Origin: VXYK01 sp965221585
GTDB taxonomy: Bacteria; Actinomycetota; Acidimicrobiia; Acidimicrobiales; Aldehydirespiratoraceae
NCBI GenBank assembly: GCA_965221585.1
Contig: OZ244898.1
Span: 2,046,001-2,110,000 of the forward strand
Length of the DNA: 64,000 nucleotides
Reading direction: 5' to 3'
Each line of letters starts with the position of its first letter. The first letter of the stretch is position 1. Shown here piece after piece: positions 35,155-43,658 of the stretch. The notes under the pieces are model-generated. The model was not told the origin of the DNA. It searched no databases and saw only the letters and a list, made by a program, of their open reading frames with translations. The position numbers and the translations under genes are program-made.

Positions 35155-36055
35155 GCTGCCAAACTACGCGAGGCGGGCCGAAGGTTCCGTAAACACCCTG
35201 GTCACTGCGACGGATCTGCGACTTAAGCACCCGGCTGATCCCCCATCCTCGGTACCAATCACCGCGACGGCGGTTAGCACCCTCGGGCTCTGCTACCTGA
35301 GCCAACAAGGAACGAACCGACCTCCAGGTCGCAGGGACCGTCCACAACGGCCACACGAAGCTGCCTTGCTTCCACGAACCAGAGCAGCCTTGGGTAAGTG
35401 TTCCATTGGTAGAAGCGAAGCAAGGGAAGTAACTGAGTCCGAGAACCGCCAGAGCCTCCGCTCCCGCGTTAGTCGACTTCTTGTCGTTGGAAGGGTCGGA
35501 AGCGCTGAGCGCATGGTCACGATCATCAACGGTGTCCCACATCAACGAATCGCGCTTGCTCTCGTATTCCCAGGGTCTCGTGAGGTCAGCGACGATCTCC
35601 TCAACGGTTACCTCACCGAGATTGGTACGAGCCACCGAAAGGAACTTCTGTTGTCCGGCGGTGAAGTAGAGATCCGTGGGCTTAGCATTGCCACTGTTGT
35701 CCAGACTGTCTTCGGCCAGAAGGCAGGCCGCAAGCACACCCGAGAGACCCGCTTCGCGTCCAAGGCCGAGATACTCCCGTATCGCCGGTGGTTTGAGCTT
35801 CAGCTTCGGATCGACCGATTCGGAGAGCGCGGGCCCGTCCAGCCACAACTCTGCGAGGTCCAACGCTGCCGATGCGATCCTTTCCGGGTCGCGCGCCGGA
35901 GCCAGCACCGGGTGCGGGATCGGGCCGTCGGTCCAGTGCAGCCTGCTGTCTTGTCCTTCGCGGCCGAGAGCTGCTAGGGCACCTAGGGCACCGAAGAAGC
36001 CCAGGGGATTGTCTCCCGGCAAACCCCGCAGCAATGTGCCGTTGTAGTCGTTCAT
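35147..36055 (-). CDS. Short type I-G effector subunit (Cas8-like / 'Cas3-extension' type)
   Basis: A 302-residue protein between cas3 and cas4-cas1. It begins 'LLRGLPGDNPLGFFGALGALAAL', similar in style to the N-terminus of the type I-G large subunit Csx17 ('...PLxSYLKALGVLRLV'), but it is less than half the usual ~700-residue Csx17 length. Short proteins in this position are annotated variously as Csb3, Cas8-like or a Cas3-extension family, and I cannot decide between these. The C-terminus is Trp/Arg-rich (WRSVRSLLAQVAE, WYRGWGISRVLKSQ), suggesting nucleic-acid contact. The overlap with the cas3 stop is ATGA. It is the only candidate for the large/PAM-recognition subunit in the locus. Confidence 0.75.
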   Translation of the reverse strand: MNDYNGTLLRGLPGDNPLGFFGALGALAALGREGQDSRLHWTDGPIPHPVLAPARDPERIASAALDLAELWLDGPALSESVDPKLKLKPPAIREYLGLGREAGLSGVLAACLLAEDSLDNSGNAKPTDLYFTAGQQKFLSVARTNLGEVTVEEIVADLTRPWEYESKRDSLMWDTVDDRDHALSASDPSNDKKSTNAGAEALAVLGLSYFPCFASTNGTLTQGCSGSWKQGSFVWPLWTVPATWRSVRSLLAQVAEPEGANRRRGDWYRGWGISRVLKSQIRRSDQGVYGTFGPPRVVWQRD

Positions 36056-39042
36056 CGTGACTCTGCCTCCTCTTTGCTCCGTTGTTGGTCCGCTAGTCGG
36101 AGGATGGACTCCAACCAGGCGAGGCCGTGATGCCCGTAGCGCTGCTGCAGGCGCCAGAAGCGGTCGGCCATCTCAAGCGCGATCGGAGTTTCGACAAGAT
36201 CCGAATCTGTGCGCATGGACAGCGGTCGACTCACTTGGGGTGACGCGTCGCCGTCAGTGACCAATCTGAATCCTTGGTCTTCGAACGCGCCGGCCACCTC
36301 CAAGGGCGTCGGACAACCGTCCTTCCGTATCGGAGGAAACGGCCTGCCGTGGCCGTGGTGAGAACCGACTAGGTGCAGGACCAAGTCCCGGTCATGGGCC
36401 CCTTCAAGCACTTCGGGATTACTTTGTGCAAGCGCAACACTGGTTATCTCATGACGCACCGGCGGCCACTGCCCCGGAGCCGCTCGAGTGCCAGGCAACG
36501 ACTTGGCCAAGGGTTCCGCGCTACTGGCGATGCTGACTAAGTCGCCACCATGAAGCTGATGTTGGAAACGCTGGTCAATCTTCCCGAGGTCGTGCAGCTC
36601 CGCCGCCAAGCGAAGGTCTGCTACAAGATCTTCGCCCAGTCCGAGCCGGCTTCCGTACTCAGCAACCTTGCAGCCCACACCGGCGAGATGCTCGCGAAGC
36701 GTCGTCGCGGAGCCGGTCAAGGAGTTGGCATGATCGGACTCGTCCATCAGTCCGGGGTCCAGCCTCCGCCCCACCAGAACCCAGTATCGCCCGTCGGCGC
36801 GCGCGTCATCCTGAACATCAACCAACACGATGTCGGGTCGGTGGCTCACGAAATGGTCTACGACAGTCCTCATCCAGTCACTGAGGTAGCCCTCCGGCAG
36901 GCCCTTCAGTTCGTTGAGCCACGCTTCGACCTCTTCTTCTCGCGACACCACGGCATCTCGTTCGCGGTCAGGGATCGGCATCTCTCGAATCCCCGATCCT
37001 TCAGGCTTCGCGCGGAGCGGTTCCAACAGTTCGTCGAGACGCCGGTCTAGCCTCAGTGTCACCCTTGAACGATGAATCGGCCCGTCGACTCCTTCTCCCG
37101 ACTTCAACTGAGCCTTATCGCCGAGGTCTTCGACGGGGGCCATGTCGGGTTCTTCGTCATCCCCCAGCCTCGGTTTGTACCCGGGATCCCAAGTGCCGCT
37201 TCGCAAGCCTCCCCGCATCGGGTCAACGACGATCAGGTCTCCTGGCTTGATTTCGTTCGGATGCTGCAACGCTTCCCACCGTTGGTCCGCTCGTTTGGTC
37301 CTACGAACGACACCAACCAAGGCCCCGTCGGTTGAGGCCCGCTTGTGTTGGCCTTGGCCGGGTTGTGCGTCCTCGGATGTCGAACCGATGTCTGAGACCT
37401 GTGTCTCCGCGGCGCCGCCCAACCAACTCTTCGCCGCTGAGACAGGAACTGACAGAAACTCGATGGGCCGGGGAGGAACCAGGTTCAACGTCTCTTCGGA
37501 TCGATCCCAGCGCCATGCGATGCTTACCTCAGGCTCGGACTGTTGCTCCTTACCATGAAGGAACTCAGTGATGTCTGGATCCGCAATCGGTACGGGTTGC
37601 GTCTGCGACCAGGTGTCGACGTGCGTTGGAAGCAGCAGCGGTGCTTCTGAACTCGGTGCCCTCGCATCGCCGCTCAGTGTCTTCAGCAGATTCTCCTCAG
37701 GACCGACTTCGATTTCCAGGTCCTCGGCTAGTTGATTCAGTTCCTCCCATGTAACCCGTGAAGCGTCGACGTAAACGGGATCAGGTCTCTTCAACGCCGA
37801 TGCCACACCGAGAATCCAGCAACGCGCGGGTTCACCGGTTTTCTCGGCACGCGTTCCGCGTCGATCAAGCCGCCCGAAGCGCTGTTGCAGACTGTCGATC
37901 GGTGCGACTTCGGTGATCAAGGCGTCGAAGCTGAAATCCGCACCAACCTCGATCGCCTGGGTCGCCACCAGTACCGTCCTGGCTTCAGACGAGGCCGAAC
38001 GATCAGGATCCACCAACTCCTCAATGGTCTCATAGGCCTCTTGCTTGTCGATCGGACGCATCCGACCAGTCACAAGGTGTGCTGTGATTCCAGCTTCAAC
38101 TAGGGCCCTATGTGTTTCCCGCGCGGTGCGGACGCGATTGACGATCACTCCAACGCTCTGTTCGTCGTCGCGCTGGTCTCGATTGAGCAACTCGACGACC
38201 TTCTTGGGCACTGACTCATGAGGCGGACGAGCCCCACCGACCTCGACAAGCTTGGCCCGCTTGGGAGCGCGCGCTATCCGACTCAACGTCGGGGAAGCTT
38301 CGAGGTCACCGGGCACGAGCGCGAATCTCTCGTCGCTTTCTTCTCGGGGTGTAGCTGACATCTCCACAATCGAATACCGGCGCGGTAGCGACGATTCCGG
38401 GTTGACGGAACGGATCAAGGGAACGGTGCCGTCAGACGACATATCGCGCAAAGTCCGTTCGAAAGCTCTGCTCAGGTGAACCTCGTCAAGGATTACGAGA
38501 CAGTCGTTTCCGGCGAGCCCAGCGTGCACTGGCCGCATCCCGCTACTGACTCCGTACCCCCGGAACAAGAAGCGTGACCCGAACTGATCAACCGTGGAAA
38601 CGATCACTGAGGGTTGATCGGGCCTCTGAAACCACTCACCGTCAAGCGGAACACCGCCCCGCAAGGCTGCAACCCCCAGCAGCGAGCCGTTGTCGGTCAA
38701 CTCTCTGAGGCGCGAGCCAATCTCGGTCAGAACGCCGTCCTTCGACTCGCTGATCTTGTCGCTAATGCGTCTCGCTCGTTCATAGACCTGGTCCACAACA
38801 ATGCGTCGATCAATCACGAACACGATTCGGCGAGGGAATACGTCAGGGCGCAGCGCGAGAGCGAACACAGCTGTATCAAGCACCGAGGTCTTGCCCGTGC
38901 CTGTCGGCAAATCTATGACGTTCGGCCACCGGCCCTCATCAAGAACCTCAGACGTAAGCCGACTCTGCCAGGGATACGGCTTGCAACCGTGAACCGCTTC
39001 GAAGTATGCATCAAAATCGCTTGGCGTGAGATCGCCGCTCAT
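36052..39042 (-). CDS. cas3: Cas3 helicase-nuclease with C-terminal HD domain (type I-G)
   Basis: A 996-residue effector that unwinds and shreds target DNA after Cascade recruitment. The SF2 helicase comes first: Walker A 'LPTGTGKT' (45-52), DEVH box (186-189), and motif VI around 'QQRFGRLDRRGTR'. The HD nuclease is at the C-terminus: His817-Asp818 (ELHDLGKIDQRF), His864 (RHEITS), His895-896 (GSHHGHG) and Asp985 (RLADQQ). This helicase-then-HD order is reversed relative to most Cas3 proteins and is typical of I-G. It shares one base with the csb2 stop and four with the next gene. Confidence 0.96.
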   Translation of the reverse strand: MSGDLTPSDFDAYFEAVHGCKPYPWQSRLTSEVLDEGRWPNVIDLPTGTGKTSVLDTAVFALALRPDVFPRRIVFVIDRRIVVDQVYERARRISDKISESKDGVLTEIGSRLRELTDNGSLLGVAALRGGVPLDGEWFQRPDQPSVIVSTVDQFGSRFLFRGYGVSSGMRPVHAGLAGNDCLVILDEVHLSRAFERTLRDMSSDGTVPLIRSVNPESSLPRRYSIVEMSATPREESDERFALVPGDLEASPTLSRIARAPKRAKLVEVGGARPPHESVPKKVVELLNRDQRDDEQSVGVIVNRVRTARETHRALVEAGITAHLVTGRMRPIDKQEAYETIEELVDPDRSASSEARTVLVATQAIEVGADFSFDALITEVAPIDSLQQRFGRLDRRGTRAEKTGEPARCWILGVASALKRPDPVYVDASRVTWEELNQLAEDLEIEVGPEENLLKTLSGDARAPSSEAPLLLPTHVDTWSQTQPVPIADPDITEFLHGKEQQSEPEVSIAWRWDRSEETLNLVPPRPIEFLSVPVSAAKSWLGGAAETQVSDIGSTSEDAQPGQGQHKRASTDGALVGVVRRTKRADQRWEALQHPNEIKPGDLIVVDPMRGGLRSGTWDPGYKPRLGDDEEPDMAPVEDLGDKAQLKSGEGVDGPIHRSRVTLRLDRRLDELLEPLRAKPEGSGIREMPIPDRERDAVVSREEEVEAWLNELKGLPEGYLSDWMRTVVDHFVSHRPDIVLVDVQDDARADGRYWVLVGRRLDPGLMDESDHANSLTGSATTLREHLAGVGCKVAEYGSRLGLGEDLVADLRLAAELHDLGKIDQRFQHQLHGGDLVSIASSAEPLAKSLPGTRAAPGQWPPVRHEITSVALAQSNPEVLEGAHDRDLVLHLVGSHHGHGRPFPPIRKDGCPTPLEVAGAFEDQGFRLVTDGDASPQVSRPLSMRTDSDLVETPIALEMADRFWRLQQRYGHHGLAWLESILRLADQQRSKEEAESR

Positions 39043-40772
39043 TATGCGCCCTCTAACCGCTCGTCATTGGATGCTCGCTCGCGTGGGGCGACCACCGGGC
39101 GCATCAATCCCAGACCAAGGAATCTCCCGCTACCGAGCAGCAAAGGCCCACCGATCTCCTCGGCGAACCCGACTGTCACATGCACGAGCCGTCGAACAAC
39201 TCCCCCGCTCCCCTGCTTGAACGCTGGAAAGTCGCCTACCGGGCGCGCTCCAACCAGGAAGGGCGTCATCGACAACCCCACGTCCGACGGTTCGGGGAGA
39301 CCGACATGAGCGCAAGACTTCACGACCGCTTCTTCGGCACGCTTCCACGCCTTGGAACGCGCTGCGGTGCTGCCTCGTCGAAGGTCTCCTGGATGCGTCG
39401 GCAGCGCAACCGGCGTGACGGATGTCCACCAACGGGACGACCTTGCCCAGGTTCTTGGGTCCAAGCTTCTGAGCGCGAACGGCGGCTGTTTTCTGCGCAT
39501 CCTCAGTTCGCCGCTACGGCCCATCCGTAGTTGCAGGCTCCCACCGTTCGTCTCTCGTTCCCATGCGCCGATGCCGCGCAGGGTCGCGTTGCGCGACTCC
39601 TCATCAAGCCCGAACGGCAGCGAGACAGCGAGGCCCATGATTCGACCATCCGCGTGGTCGTGGCCGACATTCGGCAACACCAGAAAGCCGATGTGTGGTA
39701 CCGATGTAGGCGTCCCGTCTGGAAGATGTCCGCTGACTCCTTGTGGGAGTGGGTCGGCCACATGACTGAGCACTGAGCTTCGCAACACCCGCGTGAGCTC
39801 AACAGTGCGTGTCACCGGCACTCCGCGATCCTGAGCCTCCAGCTCAAAGACGATCCAGTCGCCAGCTATCGCGGGTCGCAGAAGGTCGTTTGCGAATTCC
39901 TCGGTTGACGCGACCTCGCGGTAACGAATCCCCTGGAACGGCAAACTGCGCGGCCTTATCGCTCGGTGACGGGCATGCGCCTCCTCGAGTGCCCCAAGTT
40001 GACCCGGCCGTACCCACCGCAGCATCAAGGGGCCTTCCCCGGGCGTATGGGTGGCAGGTGGCGGTTCGTCTCTCAACCGGCAAGAAACCAGCGACGAGGA
40101 ATGACCTAACCGCGTGACCCGACCCAACAGGGCATCAAGCGCTTCGCGAACCTCTTCAGGAGGAGTGCCATCCCAGGCGTAGGTCACAGCTCCGGTTGCG
40201 GACCGAGCTTGGCTCTGGCCAGATCGCGCGCTCCCTTCCTCAGCAGCATCTGGCGTGACCAAGGTGACAGAAGGGAAATAGCGCTCCTTCTTTCCACGGT
40301 CATCCGGCAGCAATGCCAAAGCGGAATCAACACTCGTATTGCCAACGCTCCCGGCAAGGGAAGCGACATCTCGCCTCACGCTGATCCTGTCCTGAAGCCT
40401 CTCGGCCTTCTTCGTCATCCGGCCTTCCGCCGTATCAATCTCCTCGTCCATTTGCACGATCAGTTCCTCGACATCTCGAGCCCGGCGCTGATACTGAGCT
40501 TGGGCGACCACGCCAGCATCATTGACAGGAACGAAATGGCTCACGACTCGACGCCGAATTCCCTCCGGCGCCGATATCCGGGGGGGCGGTTGCGCTTCGA
40601 GCCATTCGAGCGCAGCCCTCTCGGCCTCATCGGGTGAATCGGAATCAGCCCAAGTTGCAACCATCGCCGAGAACAAACGGGCTCCATGGGGAGGCCACTC
40701 GTGATCTTCACGATCATGGTGTGACGTGGCGACGTAGCGACCCGTGAGGAAGTTCACCTCAATCGCGGTCAC
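39042..40772 (-). CDS. csb2: Csb2: Cas5-Cas6 fusion (GSU0054 family)
   Basis: A 576-residue Cascade component combining the Cas5-like subunit, which holds the crRNA 5' handle, with the Cas6-like ribonuclease that processes the precursor. 'FLTGRYVATSHH' (residues 8-19) and 'WPPHGARLFSAMVA' (26-39) are the family start. The C-terminal ferredoxin fold ends with the Gly-rich loop 'GSGRFLGLGL' (547-556), preceded by the strand 'LVHVTVGFAEEI' containing a candidate catalytic His. It lies 3 bp downstream of csb1. The array repeat's 8-bp stem is its expected substrate. Confidence 0.93.
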   Translation of the reverse strand: MTAIEVNFLTGRYVATSHHDREDHEWPPHGARLFSAMVATWADSDSPDEAERAALEWLEAQPPPRISAPEGIRRRVVSHFVPVNDAGVVAQAQYQRRARDVEELIVQMDEEIDTAEGRMTKKAERLQDRISVRRDVASLAGSVGNTSVDSALALLPDDRGKKERYFPSVTLVTPDAAEEGSARSGQSQARSATGAVTYAWDGTPPEEVREALDALLGRVTRLGHSSSLVSCRLRDEPPPATHTPGEGPLMLRWVRPGQLGALEEAHARHRAIRPRSLPFQGIRYREVASTEEFANDLLRPAIAGDWIVFELEAQDRGVPVTRTVELTRVLRSSVLSHVADPLPQGVSGHLPDGTPTSVPHIGFLVLPNVGHDHADGRIMGLAVSLPFGLDEESRNATLRGIGAWERETNGGSLQLRMGRSGELRMRRKQPPFALRSLDPRTWARSSRWWTSVTPVALPTHPGDLRRGSTAARSKAWKRAEEAVVKSCAHVGLPEPSDVGLSMTPFLVGARPVGDFPAFKQGSGGVVRRLVHVTVGFAEEIGGPLLLGSGRFLGLGLMRPVVAPRERASNDERLEGA

Positions 40773-40775
40773 CGT

Positions 40776-41990
40776 TCACTCCTCAGCGGTCTCGCGGGCC
40801 GACACCACGCGACTGCGCCTCAGCAGTTCAACCAGCTTCGGGGCAGGAGTCAGCGAAATCTCGCCGTCCTCCCAGCCGATCCCTGCTTGGGTCGCATGGG
40901 TGCTGGCCTCCAACAGCAATTCGGCTGCCGTGTCTCTACTCACTTCAATTGTCTCGGGAACAGAACCGTCGCGGCCCACCAACTCCAACTCAGGCGCATG
41001 CTCGGGAACAAGCAGACACCGCGAACGAAGATCGTGGTCGGCCTCGTATCCGTAAGCGATCGCGGCTACGCCGAGTGCAGCCACGGCCGTTCGCGCAGCT
41101 GTTTCGGCGTCCCGGCCGAGTCCGGCGAAACGCAAGCGCCTCAAGGCAGCCAAGGAGATGACCGTTGTCTGACGGGCCTCCGAGATCGTGACACCGCCGG
41201 ACTGGGAATCGATCGAAGGTGCTATGTTGCCGTGGTTGATTTCCGAGGGGCGACCGTCCGATCCCGCTCGTTTGGGCTTTCCTTTGTCGACGGCAGCCTC
41301 GTCTTCGTTCAACGTCCACACCTGCTCGGGGTCGCTGTGCTCGAAGGCGACTGCCGCGTTGCGTTCAATCTGAAGTGGATCAATGCGGCTACGTACCTTG
41401 CGGCCGACCTGAGCATCCAGCCCTACGATTTCCGACACGTAGGCGCGTTGAAACTTCGAACCAAGACCACCCTTGGGGCCCGTCGAGTCCCATTGACCGA
41501 ACAGCAGGGCAGTCGGCGCATTGCGGAACATCGCAGTCGCGTTCTTAGGACTCGCATCGGTGATTGCACGCCCTAAGTCACTGAGTCGGAACAAAGTGTC
41601 ATCAAGCAGGCTGTCGCGAAAGATCGCATCGGCGAGACGGTGGGGCGCGTCCAGCACCGTGATCCGCCCGAGATCGTCGATGTCTTCCGCTCCTGTGAAG
41701 TCCACAAACGGAACGGGGAAACGTAACTCTCCTGCTTCCCAACCTTCCTTCAAGGCAAGCTCAGCTCGGTTCGCCTGCGAGGCCACGGAATCCAACAAGA
41801 CCGTGGTCACCACCCGGTCTCCGACCTGCCGTTCCTCAACCGCGTACTTGTGCTCAGCGTTCACGGCGTACGTCGGAGGGAAGACCTTCCCCCCAGGACC
41901 GTCCACGGGTTGCAGTTTCATGATCGAGCGAAGCGCAACCGCTCCTCCCCCAACCGCATCTCGCAACTGATCAAAGCCCAATCGAGCCAT
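40776..41990 (-). CDS. csb1: Csb1: Cas7 backbone subunit (GSU0053 family)
   Basis: A 404-residue RRM-fold protein that polymerises along the crRNA to form the Cascade backbone. Family hallmarks are 'LDSVASQANRAELAL' (residues 67-80) and 'FGQWDSTGPKGGLGSKF' (164-180), then 'QRAYVSEIVG'. It is the first gene of the six-gene cas operon. The ATG at 41990 is preferred to a GTG one codon earlier; AAGGAA lies about eight bases upstream. A palindrome sits 70 bp further upstream. Confidence 0.94.
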   Translation of the reverse strand: MARLGFDQLRDAVGGGAVALRSIMKLQPVDGPGGKVFPPTYAVNAEHKYAVEERQVGDRVVTTVLLDSVASQANRAELALKEGWEAGELRFPVPFVDFTGAEDIDDLGRITVLDAPHRLADAIFRDSLLDDTLFRLSDLGRAITDASPKNATAMFRNAPTALLFGQWDSTGPKGGLGSKFQRAYVSEIVGLDAQVGRKVRSRIDPLQIERNAAVAFEHSDPEQVWTLNEDEAAVDKGKPKRAGSDGRPSEINHGNIAPSIDSQSGGVTISEARQTTVISLAALRRLRFAGLGRDAETAARTAVAALGVAAIAYGYEADHDLRSRCLLVPEHAPELELVGRDGSVPETIEVSRDTAAELLLEASTHATQAGIGWEDGEISLTPAPKLVELLRRSRVVSARETAEE

Positions 41991-42058
41991 CACTTATTCC
42001 TTTCTGTTGTGACCCCGGCGCATTGCCCGAGCCAATCGGTTGATTGTCCCCCGAGGGT

Positions 42059-42070
42059 GTGACACGTCAC
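42059..42070. promoter_or_regulatory. Inverted repeat upstream of the cas operon
   Basis: GTGAC-AC-GTCAC lies ~70 bp before the csb1 start, in the only sizeable gap upstream of the cas operon. Its half-sites recall CRP/FNR-type operators, but the spacing is shorter than their usual six bases. A regulator is a guess only. Confidence 0.25.
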
Positions 42071-42122
42071 GGATCAACGAGGTGGTCTCAAAGTTGAGGC
42101 GGGGCCTAGACGAACAGAAACC

Positions 42123-43325
42123 CTAGATCTCCGCGGCTAGGGCGTCGGCGAAAGAGGTGCCGGACTCGATGAGCATTCGGTAGCGCATCACGTGGCGGGG
42201 GCGGTTGAAACCCAACACGCCGACCAACCGCCCGGCACGGCCGTAGATCGCAGCGAAACGCCGCTCGGAAAGGCTCCCCGTCACCACACGAATCTCATCG
42301 TCGGGGCCAATACGACCCGCCATCTGAATCTTGCGGTCGTACTGATCCGACCAGAACCAAGGAACCGGAACGAAAGGCTCCGCCTCGTCGTTACCCACCA
42401 ACAAACGCCGAGCCGCGTGCGCGCCCTGGGCAACCGCGTTGTCCCAATGCTCGACCCGCATCACCTCATCGAAACGCTCATTGGGCCAACGAGCCACATC
42501 CCCAGCAGCAGTCACACCAGGAGCCGCCAGACAAGTCGCGTCGCAGACCACACCGTTGTCGATCCTCAACCCGGAACCCTCCAGCCACTCCGTGTTAGGA
42601 ATCACCCCGATCCCCACGACCACAACATCCGCGTCAACCACACCCCCGTCGCTGAGCCGCACCCGCTCAACCCGCCCGTCGCCTTCGATCCCATCAACGC
42701 CCACACCGGTGCGGAGATCAACACCATGATCACGATGCAGATCAGCGCACACAGAACCCATCTCGTCGCCGAGCACCCGACTAAGCGGCTGAGGCAACGA
42801 CTCGATCATGGTGACGTCAAGCCCCAGCGTTCGGGCAGTCGCCGCCACCTCAGCTCCAATAAACCCAGCACCAACGATCACCACCCGCTGCGGCCCAGCC
42901 TCGAATGCAGCCCGAATCGCGAGCGAGTCGTCGAGGCTCCGCAACACGAACACACCCGCGAGCCCCTCAGTGCCCGGCAAGGTCCGACAACGCGCACCCG
43001 TGGCGATCAGCAACCCGTCCACCACCCGGTCATCGTCGCCCTGCAATCCCAGGCGCCGAGTCGTCAGATCAAAGCTCACCGCCCGCACCCCAAAACGCAG
43101 ATCAAGGTCAAGATCGGCGAGCTTGTCGGGCTGCGTCAACACCAAACGGTCCTCGCCCCAATCACCCGCAAGAAACTGTTTGGAGAGCGGCGGGCGGTCG
43201 TAAGGGGCGTGGACTTCGTCGCCGATCAGCGTGATCGGCCCGTCATAATCTTGACGCCGAAGCGACTCAGCGGCTCGAATGCCCGCAAGCGAGGCCCCGA
43301 CGATGGTGATGGAGCGCCGCGTCAT
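42123..43325 (-). CDS. FAD/NAD(P)-dependent ferredoxin reductase
   Basis: A 400-residue pyridine-nucleotide:ferredoxin reductase of the BenA/putidaredoxin-reductase type. The FAD loop is 'ITIVGASLAGIRAAESLRR', the NAD(P) loop is 'VVIVGAGFIGAEVAATA' near residue 145, and the FAD C-terminal motif is 'GVTAAGDVARWPN'. The C-terminal domain is the reductase type of oxygenase systems. It is 27 bp downstream of the ferredoxin gene on the same strand. It should deliver electrons to a P450 or Rieske oxygenase, none of which is adjacent; the KshA-like protein in this window is a distant candidate. Confidence 0.92.
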   Translation of the reverse strand: MTRRSITIVGASLAGIRAAESLRRQDYDGPITLIGDEVHAPYDRPPLSKQFLAGDWGEDRLVLTQPDKLADLDLDLRFGVRAVSFDLTTRRLGLQGDDDRVVDGLLIATGARCRTLPGTEGLAGVFVLRSLDDSLAIRAAFEAGPQRVVIVGAGFIGAEVAATARTLGLDVTMIESLPQPLSRVLGDEMGSVCADLHRDHGVDLRTGVGVDGIEGDGRVERVRLSDGGVVDADVVVVGIGVIPNTEWLEGSGLRIDNGVVCDATCLAAPGVTAAGDVARWPNERFDEVMRVEHWDNAVAQGAHAARRLLVGNDEAEPFVPVPWFWSDQYDRKIQMAGRIGPDDEIRVVTGSLSERRFAAIYGRAGRLVGVLGFNRPRHVMRYRMLIESGTSFADALAAEI

Positions 43326-43352
43326 CAAAGCCCCGCGGTTGCAGTGCGCTGC

Positions 43353-43544
43353 TTAACCCTGAACCGATATCGCCTGCTTCGGGCAACGCTGAACGCACTC
43401 GTCGACACGAGCACGATCCTCTTCACCGGGCTCTTCGTTGAGCACGTACAGGAAGTCGTCGTCACGTACTTCAAAGATGTCTGGAGCAATCTGCATGCAG
43501 ATGGCGTTGCTCTCACAGAGGTCGAAGTCGACCACAATCTTCAT
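43353..43544 (-). CDS. [3Fe-4S]-type ferredoxin
   Basis: A 63-residue ferredoxin with ligands Cys10, Cys16 and Cys54 (C-x5-C ... CP), the pattern of single-cluster [3Fe-4S] ferredoxins serving P450s. The central position that would be the fourth Cys in a 4Fe cluster is not Cys. An extra Cys50 is present. The order ferredoxin then reductase forms a short electron-transfer operon. The 114-bp gap upstream contains paired TATTCGG and GGCCAC segments. Confidence 0.92.
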   Translation of the reverse strand: MKIVVDFDLCESNAICMQIAPDIFEVRDDDFLYVLNEEPGEEDRARVDECVQRCPKQAISVQG

Positions 43545-43658
43545 GGCGTCACACTCTTTCTTATTCGGTCGAGCCTATTCGGCTCTTGTCCGGCCACTTC
43601 TGTCTGGCCACCGTCCATCATGCCTCACCGAAGCCACAGGTGTGAACATCAGCGACAA

